Positions 9,001 through 19,269 of a stretch of DNA of 64,000 bases are shown in pieces (within the stretch, counting starts at the first letter, position 1; every line of letters starts with the position of its first letter). The DNA is taken from positions 21,480,802-21,544,801 of the forward strand of contig NC_019866.2 in assembly GCF_002234675.1 (NCBI RefSeq), written 5' to 3'. A model generated the notes under the pieces. The model was given only the letters and a program-made list of their open reading frames with translations, ran no database searches and was not told the DNA's origin. The translations under genes were made by a program, and so were the position numbers. The DNA comes from Oryzias latipes (taxonomy: Eukaryota; Chordata; Actinopteri; Beloniformes; Adrianichthyidae).

Positions 9001-11734
9001 ACAGTGCTGGGTTACAAACACTTTTAAAAGTTTGTTCTGACTATGGCAGAGACTTTGATATAAACTACAATCCCTCTAAAAGCAAAGTAATGATTGTAAG
9101 GACCAAAGATGACAGAAATGTAAACTTTCCTGTTTTTAAGCTTTGTGGAACGACTCTGGAACAAACCTCATCTATCAAATATCTTGGACATTTCATTAAT
9201 GATGTTAGAGACATTCAGAGACAGTACTGTAAACTCTATGCTCAGGCAAATGTGCTGATGAGAAAATTCAGTGCATGTTCACTTCAATTGAAGTGTTCGC
9301 TGTTCAGAGCTTACTGCACTCCTCTGTATACGGCCCCTCTTTGGTGGAACTATGGACGTGGGACATTCCGCAAATTCTTAGTAGCCTATAATGATGCTTT
9401 TAGGCTTCTGCTACAGGTGCCCAGGTGGTACAGAGCCAGTCAGCTGTTTGTGGATGCTCACATCCCCACCACCTGTGAAGCTCTACTGCGTAAGCTAACG
9501 TACAGCCTCATGGAACACCTGGACAAATCTAAGAACTCAATTATCATGTCTCTGACTGATCCCAAAAGAAGCTCATGCCGCTACACTTCTGCCCTGAGGA
9601 AACACTGGATACAGCGATTATACTCCTTTTAATTTATATCTTTTTACTTTTTATTATGTATACTGTATTTGTATCTTTTTTTTCCTATGGACCACATCTG
9701 AGTCTGAAATAAAAGTGTGAATTTAGTATTATTTATTGATTGAATTATTTTTCTCAGTATCAAATGGTTCAGTTGGTCAAAATGTCTCTAGTTTGAATAA
9801 GAACTGACATTTTATTTCTGGCACGTTAAGCTTCTTTCTGTTTTAAACTACAACAGGGTTTCTGTGTGGCAAAATAAAGTTAATATTTGTTGAAAGTGCA
9901 TTTATATACATTTTTTCTTTTGTTAATGTTAAATGATACAATTTTAGGTACACTTACGCAAATTTTGTATATACTAATCTAATATATTGTCGCCGCGCAA
10001 GTGTGTGTGGGGTCGGGGGGGGGGGGGGGGGCGCGAAACAATAATAATTGAGAAGCACTGGTCTAAGCACTGGTTTAATCATTTTCCTTGAAAATCCACC
10101 ACGTTTAACATACTTATGCATCCGCCATCCTTGCCAGCAGAGTATGAAAAAAATGACATCTGGATTTTGTCTTTCAGAAATGAATTCACAGAATGTGAAG
10201 AATGTCCGCGAAGAGGCGGGGGCCCACCAGGCAAGGCCTCCGAGCGAAGAGGCGGGGGCCGACCAAGAGCGGCGACGCCACGAAGAGCCGGGAGCCAACC
10301 AGGACCGGCCTCCCCGCGTGCAGGCGGGGGCCCTGCAGCAGCGGCCATCCCGCGTGGAGGCGGGGGCCCTGCAAGAGTGGCCTCCCCACGTGCAGGCGGG
10401 GGCCCACCAGGAACGGCCTCCACATGAAGGGACGGGGGCCCACCAGGAATGGCCTCCTTGCGGAGAGGCGGGGGCCCACCAGGAATGGCCTACACGTGAA
10501 GAGGCGGGGGCCCACCAGGAATGGCCTACACGTGAAGAGGCGGGGGCTCACCAGGAATGGCCTCAGCGCGCGGAGGCGGGGGCCCACCAGGAATGGCCTC
10601 CACGCGGGGAGGCGGGGGCCAACCAGGAACGGCCTCCACGTGAAGAGGCGGGGGCCCTGCAAGAACACCCTCCCCGTGAGGACCAGGGGGGAAGATATAT
10701 CTTAACCCTGCAGTAAGTAGACTTCCCGCCTGACTTTCTTCTTGTTGAACTTGGTTAACAAGGTTATCTGGATTTTTAACGGTTGCTGTTAAATGTCATA
10801 CTGTATTGTAATACTCAGCGTTAAATTAGAGTATTTACAAAATCAATCAGGGTTTTACTTACTTTCTCAAATTTGTGTGTTTGTCCACGTTCAGATGGAC
10901 AACGGCTTCTTAGTTGAGGCTGATATCGTAACACTTTCCAAGAATAGGGAAGACCTTCTGAAATTCCGTAATATCCTCCCTTCTTGTTTGGCTCTGTCTC
11001 CCCCTCTTTGTGCTGTCACTAGCTGTAATCAGCCACACACCTGAGTAATCGGAAATCACCGGCATATTTGTAGTCATCTAATATATCATTCACCACAAAT
11101 GTTGTGCAAAACCAAATACATACAAATCAAACTATTATGTGCTCACCTGGAAACATAACAATGAAATACTGGACCATTAATATTGGTGTCTAATTTGGAA
11201 GCATTTACTGTCTTTTATCCCAACAGTGAAATGTCAATCCTATTTTTGTGTTGCAATGCTACAGTATATTTAAAAAAAGTAATGTTTGTTAATCAACTTT
11301 TTCAAAGTAATGTTATTTGACTTTGTTAATTTTCATTTGCTTTCTTGTTTTCTATAATCTATACAAACATATTTCAAAACATTGTCCTTGTGTCTTCATT
11401 TTCACTGATTCATGAGGGCGTGAGCAGCTCTTTAGCTCTGATTTTCAGCTGCATTTACCACCTTACATGTTCTGAATCATTTTGGAATGAAAACTATTTT
11501 GTATTAACTGAAAACTTTGTCTACTTTGTTTAGACTACAATACGAGCCGAGGGGTCCAGGAGTGCCGGTGGGTCTAGCAGTAGTCAGTCATCTTCTGCTA
11601 TTAAAATTGATGCCTGATTACTTTTTTTTTGTCTCTAGGATGGCATCCGACCACCAAGGCCGGAGGACCTTCTCTGGCCTCTCCTGCTGGGGGCGGCCAT
11701 TATCATTTTTTGGCGTTTTCTGCGCCCCTCATAG
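6088..11734 (+). CDS. Unrecognised tail-anchored 12-residue-repeat protein (spliced)
   Basis: I do not recognise this gene. Proposed exons: 6088-6091 (ATG G, donor gtaag), 10178-10712, 11534-11567 and 11639-11734, totalling 669 nt and 222 residues. Exon 2 encodes MNSQNVKNV and then 13 copies of a 12-residue unit such as REEAGAHQEWPT. Exon 3 gives QLQYEPRGPGVP. Exon 4 gives DGIRPPRPED, a single helix LLWPLLLGAAIIIFW and the tail RFLRPS. There is no signal peptide, so a tail-anchored topology with a cytosolic repeat domain is inferred. Every junction is GT-AG and in phase. The same four-part structure recurs at two other loci with unlike repeats, which supports a real gene. Intron 1 contains a nested hAT/LINE insertion of 3.9 kb. 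Function unknown; a gene carried by a mobile element is the main alternative. Confidence 0.6.
6563..9720 (+). pseudogene. Fish LINE ORF2 (endonuclease end and reverse transcriptase), broken
   Basis: 6563-7436 encodes the end of an APE-type endonuclease (SDHIPVVFSLNV) and linker, with a frameshift near 7255. After the nested hAT, coding resumes at 8294 with EHLKYSSFKLLPLL and continues to the stop at 9630-9632. RT motifs are recognisable: FIDATKAFDRVNH, GVQQGGGGILSPFLFN and MYADNLVIFS. The catalytic YADD box reads YADN, and a G-run expansion is visible in the GVQQG motif. The 5' end is truncated, as usual for LINEs. Inactive. The family is CR1/L2/Rex-like by RT motif style; the exact family is uncertain. 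Confidence 0.85.
7437..8293. mobile_element. Non-autonomous hAT element, complete, with perfect 8-bp TSD
   Basis: Begins cagtgtttttcaacc and ends ggttgaaaaacactg, a perfect 15-bp inverted repeat. It is flanked by the identical 8-bp duplication gtctagat (7429-7436 and 8294-8301), diagnostic of hAT transposition. There is no transposase, only an A tract and short spurious frames. It interrupts the LINE ORF between its linker and RT regions; removing 857 bp plus one TSD copy rejoins KACGLD with DDISVEHLKY. A truncated relative lies in each palindrome arm. Confidence 0.93.
10207..10674 (+). repeat. 36-bp coding minisatellite, 13 units
   Basis: Thirteen 36-bp units lie end to end inside the second exon of the repeat-protein gene, each with a core like gaggcgggggcccaccagga. 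Because the unit is a multiple of three, copy-number change never shifts the frame. All three forward frames happen to be open across it, as expected of a stop-free GC-rich repeat. Splice phase from the ATGG exon selects the frame with the 12-residue unit ending AGAHQEWPP. Later units are more alike than early ones, suggesting recent expansion at the 3' side. Confidence 0.9.
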
Positions 11735-11799
11735 TTTTTCATTTATTTATTCAATTTAATTATTTTGACATTTACTTTAATTAAATTTATTCTTATTTG

Positions 11800-12101
11800 A
11801 TACATTCATATCCGTTTTGTCCCTTTCGGGGTTACGGGCTGCCGGAGCCTATCCAACCACTTGTGGGCAAAGGCTAGGCACACCCTGGACGCTAGTCTGT
11901 CACAGGGCCACAATTACACACACACACCCATCCACACATGGACCAAAAAAAAAGAAAAAGAAAAGAGGAGAGTAACCAATTAACCTATGAAGCATGTTTT
12001 TTGGACAGAGCACGTCCTGTTCCAGGTCCACCAGCCGGGACTTGAACCAGAGGTCTTCTATGTCAGGCAAGCGCGATAAGCACTGCTCAACCGTGCAGCC
12101 A
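11800..12101 (-). mobile_element. tRNA-derived SINE (right arm)
   Basis: Mirror of the SINE at 4859-5165, read on the minus strand with the tRNA-like head at its right end. Confidence 0.7.
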
Positions 12102-13923
12102 CGATAAAACCAGAAATATCAAATTCTATAATAAATAGCAGCATTTATTTACAGAACATTCAATCATTAACAAAACCAGTACAGAACACATTTCTGTACA
12201 CTTATAAACATATTTACAAGCTGAATGGAAACAGAATTCATGTGCCGTTTAGTCCTCACAAGCTGACAAACCCAGAAACCCTCGTCCGTTGTTTCACCCT
12301 CACTTTTCAACCATTCATGCTTATTTACTCCCACAACACAAATACAGATCCAAAGGGGGGGGGGGGGGGGGGGGTGTTGTTGCCTCCCTGTACCTGTTCC
12401 CAGACAAGGAGAATTTGAAGGGGAAAAAAAGCCAAACACGCAAACACCGGGGAGACCCAAGAGCCATTTGAACAGGAATGCTGGCATGACGGGGACACAA
12501 ATACATGTGCCACGGTACAGCGGTTTGGTGGCATCAAAGCTTTTTAACAACATGAAAAAAGAATCATTTAAAGGTTTCTGTCCAATCCACCGACAAGCAT
12601 GTGGAGAGTGGAAGCTCTTACAGATGCAGAGGGAACATCTGGGAGCCCAGACAGAGGATGGTATAATCAAGGCACAACCACATGATGATGAGTGTTTTCT
12701 GTGAGGTTACATTCATCTTTGACTTCATGTGCTTTAAAAATACAATTTATCCATCTTCGTCTGAAAAAAGAAAAGTGGTTTGTTGTGTATAAACCAAAAC
12801 TGTTCCCTGATCAGCAACATAAGACTTTTCCCCTCATCAACTATCAGAGTCTGAACATCAAGAGAGGAAAAATCAACCTGAGAAATTAATGATGTTTGAT
12901 GAGCATTCAGATGTTTTCTTGTGGGATTAAAACTTGTTGCGCTGCAGACAAACCATCTGTTTGTGAGGATTCAGTGGTTGGAACATTCAGGCTTCACCTC
13001 TTTGTTCATTTGAGGTAAAAACGCTGATCATCATCATCAAATCCACCTTATGACAGCATTCAGTTTTCAGTGAAGGTGGGATTGTCGGTTTCTTCGTCCA
13101 CGCTCACAACTTGCCTCTGATCAAAAAGCAAAGAAAAGAATGTTAGATAAAGTATTTTGCAGGGCGGTATCTACAAAGTTTTTGTAACATTTACTTTTGG
13201 GTAGGAGTAACCGTCAAGGCTGTTGCTTTTCCAAATGTGCACCTGGTCCTCTGTGGTTTTCTGATAAACAGGGTTATGAAAGTGGATGGTGTTGGAGCTT
13301 CTCAACCTGAAGTTCCTCCACAGCAGCACGCCACCAACAGCCAACAGAGAGAGAACCGCTGTTGGATGAACAGATATTGGGGGTAAGACGTCACATGTTG
13401 AGGGTGAGCAACAGCTCAGTGTTTCGGCAGCTGCTGCAACAACTCACCCAGAGGGAGGACCGAGTAAAGAGTCACACCAAGCCCACGTTTGCTTTCTAAA
13501 AGGGAAAGGATTGTTATGTACAGCTGAGAAAGAAGTCAATGCGAAACGTCAGCAGATGAACTGCTTTGACAGCTTACCCAGAGAGGTGGTTGGAGCCTCT
13601 GTGAAGGTCTGCAGGACTTTCAGATCGATCAGCCTGGGAGTAGTGGTCTTTGGGAGTGGTATGGTGCTCCTGATTGAAGGCTTGGTGGTCCTCTGTGTCT
13701 GTGACCTTGGGGTGGTGTGGGTTACAGCCCTGGGGGTGGTACTGGTGATCACCACCGGCGCTGCTGTGGTGGAGTCTGGGATTCAACGTGGCTCTAGGTG
13801 ACGTCCTGAGAGGCAGACGGGTTGTGGAGGCGGATGGAGATTCTGACTGCGATGGTCCTGCAGGTGTTGGTGCCTCTGAAATGCAAAAACATTACATGAA
13901 TTCATTATTTAAATCATCTACCA

Positions 13924-14308
13924 CAGTGTTTTTCAACCAGAAATTGCCCTCATTAACTGATCTAAACACATTTCCCATCTCCAGGATTTCAGCTCTGTTC
14001 ATCCAAACAGGCCCTGATAAAACATTGAGTTAGGAATAGAAAAGATCGTGAAATACTTTTTCTTTGCGTTTATTTTATTAAAGACATTTTGATAAGAATG
14101 ACGGTACGATTCAGCTGCAGCTTCAGCTGTATTTTGGAAAAGTCCCGTCCCTTTAACTGTCTCCACCAATCATTCTAGGGGGGCTTAATCACATGTCATC
14201 AGTCTGACCAATGAGAAGTGGTTAAAGTCTTCACTTCCTTGTCCCGATTTAGCTCGTAAAGTCGCTCAGTTCTAACAAAAATACCAGCTAAAGCTCGTAT
14301 TTAGCTGG
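13924..14308 (-). mobile_element. 3' fragment of a hAT element (right arm)
   Basis: Mirror of the fragment at 2655-3039, beginning with cagtgtttttcaacc, the terminal inverted repeat of this hAT family. Confidence 0.7.
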
Positions 14309-14922
14309 TATTTTTGAGCGAATTGAACGTTATCATGCAAACTACTGTTTGTGCTATTTTCAGCTGATTTACGTTAATTGCGTAAACTATTCACTAATGT
14401 AAGGTGCTGCATGCAGAGAGAAGCACGCCTCTCTTCTCTCTGTGCCGAACAGAATCTGTTAGAATTCCATTAATTGCGTAAACGGTTGAAGATCTGCGAC
14501 AGGTCAAAGAGCGTGTGTTTATTTTCCTGTCACCGGTGACAGCTCTGGTTTTAAAGGGTAAGAGCCAGATTTGACCCCCAATTTTGAGCACAGAGAACCT
14601 GGTTGTGTGCAAAAAGTAATCTCCACATGAAACAATAAAATGCACAAAACTGCATTACAACCATTGCAAGACTGGGTATGGATCATTGACTGTATATGAG
14701 AACTGGACTAGGTGACCCGTCCCCCCGGTTTTCCAAACAGGAAGTACTTGCTGGTGTCATGATTCCAAAATAGATGTTATGTCCGATAACTTTTGCAGGA
14801 GCTCAGAAGGTACGTACCTACGCAGACGCCATCTTGGCCGTTCTCCCAGGAAGTACTTGCTGGTGTCATGATGCCAAAATCCCATAGACTTTTAGGCTAC
14901 CTTTTTTTAACATGTTCTTGAT

Positions 14923-15304
14923 TAGGGCTGCACGGTATGAGGAAAACTCATGATATGCGATATTAGAGATTAAAATTGCGATAACGATATAATTTGCGGT
15001 ATATAGACAAATAGCAAAATAACCAAATAACCATTCCCATTTCATTGAAACACTTTAAAATTTATACTCCAAATGACCCTCGTCGACATAGGTGACAAGC
15101 ATCTAACATAATAGGCCTCCATCTGATTGGTCAAATGCATAATGGGATTTATTTAATTTGTTAAATGGTTCAAGCTGCCATTAGATTTTTTAAACACATT
15201 CAAGGTTTACGATTTATTGCAATATTTGCCGTCTTTTGCGATGTGCATATTACAAAGCTGGATTTTGCGATAGCGATAAATTTGCGCTATATTGTGCAGG
15301 CCTA
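14923..15304. mobile_element. hAT-like MITE, right arm copy
   Basis: Mirror of the element at 1662-2039, with the same terminal tagggctgcac motif and palindromic AT-rich interior. Confidence 0.6.
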
Positions 15305-16973
15305 TTCATCATCTTATTTTCTTTTTTCATGCTATTTTTTCTATACTGCAAGTTATTCAAGTAAAAAACTAAAATAAAAGTAAAAAATAATCAGATGCCT
15401 CTATAAAAATATGTGGTGCCTGCTACCAATTGCAGGCACATTTGCTATTGCAAATGTGAGAGCATTGTTGTAAAGACATTTGTTAGAGCCTGCAAAGAAA
15501 AAGAAGAGGCCTTTTTATGAGGATATAATTACAACTCTAAGGACACGCAGGACCCGAGGTAAATGCATAAACTAGTAATTAACCAGAAAGTTGTGAAAAG
15601 CTGCACCCACCACATTCCCGAAGAGGCTCATCTGACCAATCCCTGCAGTCCCGTTTGCTGTCACACACTCTCTCCATGGTTATGCACTCCCCACTGCGGC
15701 ACTTGAACTTGTCCGGGCCCTCACAGCGGGTCACTGTGGAAGCCAAATGAAATGATGAGTGAAAAAGGTACAGCTTTTCAGTGGGATGTGTGACTACGGA
15801 GCATAGAAGGGTCCTCTTACCGTTGACACAGCCGGATTCGTCAGTCGTGTCTCTGCAGTCGTACTGCTGGTTGCACTGGCGACTGCCGTGGATGCAGGTT
15901 CCATCGCCACATTCAAACTCATCTGGACGGCAGGTGGAGCGAGCTAAGGGCAAAGCGACTGTAGTAAGTAAAGGGGCAGTGAAGAAATGCAGGACATGAC
16001 GTTTGGAACCACAAACTTACTGCAGCCAGCTTCATCAGATCCATCCAAGCAGTCAGCATCTCCATCACACTTCCAGCTGCCGTGGATGCACTCTCCGCTG
16101 CCACAGTGGAACTCCATCGAGTGGCACTGATGAGAGGCGAGCGTCACGGGGGATTCGGCGTGGCAGCTCTGGGGCCACTCGTCAGAGCCATCAGGGCAGT
16201 TGTTGTAACCGTCACAGGCCCACTGGCGAGGGATGCAGATGCTGTTGTTGCACTGGAAGGATGCAGAGCTGCAGGTGATGAGAGGGCAGGAGGCCTCATC
16301 ACTCCCATCATCGCAATCCTCATCTTCGTCACACACAAAGGAAGCTGAGACGCACTGGCCATTCTCGCAGCGCAAGTCTGAGGCTAAACACTGTTTAGTG
16401 TTTGAGAGGTCAGAGAGAGGCAGACGAGCGCAGATGTGCATTAAGATGAAGTGCAAGCCTACCACAGCCCCTCTCATCAGCTCTGTTCTCACAGTCAGCT
16501 TTACCATCACAGAGCCAGGAGCTCGGTAAACACAGGTGAAAGCGGTCTCCACAATTGAACTCTGTAGGTTTACATGTTCTTGCCACTATAGATATAAAAA
16601 AAAAATACACAAAAAAAAGGCAGCTCATACACTCTAGGGGGCGGAGACGCTGTAATGTCATGGGATACTCACAGCAGGTGCTTGGAAGTTCATCGGTGCC
16701 ATTTCCACAGTCGACGCCGCCATCACATATCCATCTTATCGTGATGCATCTCCCATTTCCACACTGGAACTGGCCGAGTCCACATGTTGTTAATGCATCT
16801 GCAATTCACAACGTAAAATAAAAACCTCTGTTTTAGCGTAGTTCTTGCAGAAAACAACAAATGCTTTTTCAAATATCAGTACCTCTAGCTGCTTATCTTA
16901 GTATCTGCAGGGCTCTGTCAGGATACGAGGTGGACACAAAATGCAGGACGCAGGATTTTCCAATGAAAACTCG

Positions 16974-17182
16974 AATTTAATTGTTACTTCGCTCTTAAGA
17001 CAAAAGATTAATGTAACTCTGTGAACAGCACAAAACAATCTGGCAACAAGGGCAGGGGAGACGCAGACCTTAAGCATGAGGATTGATTAAAAAATTACAA
17101 ACAGGTGCGCACATCAGGGAGGGCAGGTGAACACACTGAGGGAAGGTCAAGAAAACTGAAATGAGAGGACATGTGAGATACA
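16974..17182. other. AT-rich flank of the palindrome
   Basis: No gene is seen. The stretch joining the palindrome's outer end (tgcaggacgcaggattttcc...) to the Harbinger-type element resembles repetitive DNA, but I could not place it in a family. Confidence 0.3.
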
Positions 17183-17407
17183 GGGGCCTGTTGCACAAAA
17201 GTAGAATTAAGACATCCGGGATAAATGACTGAGCTGAGCTCAATGAATCCAAAACATGTGCGTCCAGGCTTAATCGGTTGCAAAAAGACCAAGCCAGGAT
17301 GAGCAGACACGGATTCATCAAGCCAGGTGTAACCAATCCTGGATAGGTGCGCGCTCACGGCTCACTCAAACAGACCCCTCCACAGATCACAGATAAACTG
17401 ATTTACC

Positions 17408-17569
17408 ATGGCAACTAGAGCCGCGTACCTTTCCCCGTCGGAAGCACAAATCCTCATGGAGGCATACGAGGAGATAAAAGATATAATTAAGAAGAAAGGC
17501 AACACCGCCACAGTGATAAAGCACACTCAAGATTTTTTTAATGAAATTACCAGCCAATTAATTTTATGA
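17408..17569 (+). pseudogene. Harbinger Myb/SANT-like protein fragment
   Basis: A 53-residue frame starting ATGGCAACTAGAGCC. The first 40 residues (SPSEAQILMEAYEEIKDIIK) look like helix 1-2 of the Myb/SANT-like (Myb_DNA-bind_5) domain used by Harbinger elements to recognise their own ends. After GNTATVIKHTQ the frame leaves the family and stops, so it is a truncated relic. Confidence 0.55.
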
Positions 17570-19079
17570 AAATGTGACTTGTCATTTTTAACCAGAAAAT
17601 GTTATGTTTGTTAATCTTACGTGAATGAATCATGTCGATCGTACATAAAAATATTCCATTTAAAAGTTACTCATTTCAATCATGTTGATCCAATATGATA
17701 CCGTTAAATTGGATGCATTAGTAATCGCAAGGAATTGTGGGATTCCATTTTCTTTGTCTATCTGGGCAGATTGGGGTCTAAGTGTGAGTTTTTGTCCATG
17801 GGTTTTATTGTCTAGCTGTTTTACTCTGTTTTAACTAGTGATTTAAACTGATATGTTTATTTCTTTTCTGCACCATGAGTTAGAGTGTGGGAGAGGATGA
17901 TGACCAAACCCCTTGTGCGGTAAACTGTTCAGGTAACTTAAAACAGAATTTGCATTATTTGAACTCCTGTCTTGTCATGTGGGATATTACTGCGCATTTC
18001 ATGTCTTTGATGTGAATATTAAAAGACCCATTGGTTGAAACTTTGGAAAACCTTATCATTGTCAGATGTATAAATAAAATTAAAGCAAAAAATTAAGTAA
18101 TATCAACATGAATTGTGTTAGGTAGTCATACAAATTTAAGTTGAATAAACTTAATTTAATGAGGTGTGACCAATTAGAGTGATTCAATTAAGTTGGATCA
18201 ACTTTTATCTTTTGAGAGTGAGCAACAATATTAATTTAAAGTTGGGTCCAACTGCAGTATTTAGATTGAATCAACTTAAATTTATTAGTTTGAGCCTAAG
18301 TACATTAAGTAGGACCAATATGATTCATTTTTGTTCAAGTAACGTTGTCTAATCATGTGGAAATCATTTCCATAATTTTTTTATGTTCATTCAAAGTGAA
18401 CGTTTTTGAGTGTAGTTTACCTGCTTTGTTTTGTCCTTATTCAATAAAGGAACATAATGTTACACATTGTGTTTTCATATTCATATGGAATGTGTATTAT
18501 TTTGTATGACAGAGTACTAGGGCCCCACTGAGGAAAAAGGATAAAGTCATAAATTTATGAGGCTGGTTCTTTCTGCAGAAAAGCAACATATTCTTTTTAC
18601 AGTTTTGATAGTTATGAAAATGTGATACTTCATATTCTGATACATCAGCATGTCTTCGTTTATGAAACCATACTGAAGGACAATTTCACGAAATGCCCCA
18701 CATCTGTCATTTTAACAACTGTCCTCCTTTAAAACAACTGGTTACAATATTATGACTTGTCTTTTTTTTCCCTCTGTGGCCCTAATATTCTATCATTTTA
18801 TATATAGCCTTATAGTCTATGGGAAACTGTAAATTATCTAATGATAGCAACATCATCTAAAACTCATTATTTATCCAAAATGATTGAAATTAATGATCAC
18901 AAACGTTTAAATAATGACAGGGGGTCTAGTTATATGTGATAACAATGTATAGTGAGCAGTGAAATAACTATTGGTTTCCATTTGTGGCGACAGCTGACTG
19001 ACATTAGGGATGAGATTAAATAGATCCTGGAATTTAGCCTGGTCTGGAGCAGGCTAGCTCCACAGAATAAATCTCCATG

Positions 19080-19198
19080 GTAACTTATACCATAACATAT
19101 CCTCCTGCCCCCTATCCAGCTTTAGTGCAACCGGATTGGTAACTTATACCATAACATATCCTCCTGCCCCCTATCCAGCTTTAGTGCAACCGGATTGG
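19080..19198. repeat. Tandem duplication, about 60 bp x 2
   Basis: The segment starting taacttataccataacata and ending gtgcaaccggattgg occurs twice in a row (about 19080-19138 and 19139-19198) inside the right end of the Harbinger-type element. The related fragment at 33021-33945 has it only once, so the duplication is specific to this copy. Confidence 0.9.
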
Positions 19199-19269
19199 GG
19201 ATCAATTGAGCCAGGATCACCAAGATATCCTGGCTTAATCCCTTATCCTACTTTTGTGCAACAGGCCCC

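Larger units (their letters stand above)
6154..10060. mobile_element. hAT element with nested LINE (3.9 kb)
   Basis: Terminal repeats are cagtgcttctcaa at the left and ttgagaagcactg at the right. The flanking eight bases are gtctaaat (6146-6153) and gtctaagc (10061-10068), a target-site duplication matching in six of eight positions. G-rich homopolymers sit just inside both ends (6180-6202 and about 10016-10031). The interior has been filled by a LINE, which is itself interrupted by a second hAT. The element sits in intron 1 of the small repeat-protein gene. Confidence 0.75.
13060..16798 (-). pseudogene. ldlr-like: LDL receptor-like gene, right copy, lacking EGF/propeller region
   Basis: Mirror of the gene at 176-3903. 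Exons on the minus strand: 16673-16798, 16463-16585, 16021-16401, 15821-15943, 15611-15733, EGF-A remnant ending at 15489, 13578-13875, 13448-13495, 13195-13358 and 13060-13116. Every exon has the same length as its partner (126, 123, 381, 123, 123, 298, 48, 164 and 57). This copy keeps the consensus residues lost in the left copy: Cys in LDLa 5 (KCDGDADC) and Asp in LDLa 2 (ADERGC). It nevertheless shares the AA acceptor before exon 4 (16402-16403), the EGF-A frameshift and the stalk frame change, so those lesions are older than the duplication or were copied with it. The tail reads [15 protein letters not shown]. Probably non-functional as a lipoprotein receptor. Confidence 0.84.
11046..16973. 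repeat. Right arm of the large inverted duplication
   Basis: Mirror image of the left arm. The inner boundary near 11046 falls in the second intron of the small repeat-protein gene that starts at 6088, so only that gene's last two exons were included in the duplicated block. The outer end near 16973 corresponds to base 1 of the window; beyond it the sequence is unrelated AT-rich DNA and then a Harbinger-type element. Confidence 0.93.
17183..19269. mobile_element. Harbinger-type element, non-autonomous
   Basis: The terminal inverted repeats are ggggcctgttgcacaaaag at the left and cttttgtgcaacaggcccc at the right. Near the left end, 17408-17569 encodes a Myb/SANT-like N-terminus (MATRAAYLSPSEAQILMEAY), the accessory DNA-binding protein typical of PIF/Harbinger elements, cut short after about 40 residues. 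No DDE transposase is present. The reverse complement of its right half recurs at 33021-33945. Family assignment is by terminal-repeat style and the Myb-like fragment. Confidence 0.7.

Noticed and set aside
10079-10668. Minus-strand and alternative plus-strand frames across the 36-bp minisatellite
   Set aside because: All frames are open because the unit lacks stops. Only the frame joined in phase to the start exon and to the helix exon is supported.
16082-16348. 88-residue plus-strand frame opposite the LDLa exons
   Set aside because: It is an antisense shadow of the cysteine-rich LDLa exons, with no independent support.
1-16973. The palindrome as a giant terminal-inverted-repeat transposon
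   Set aside because: The arms contain host LDLR exons, there is no transposase in the spacer related to the arm ends, and the outer end is not bounded in the window.
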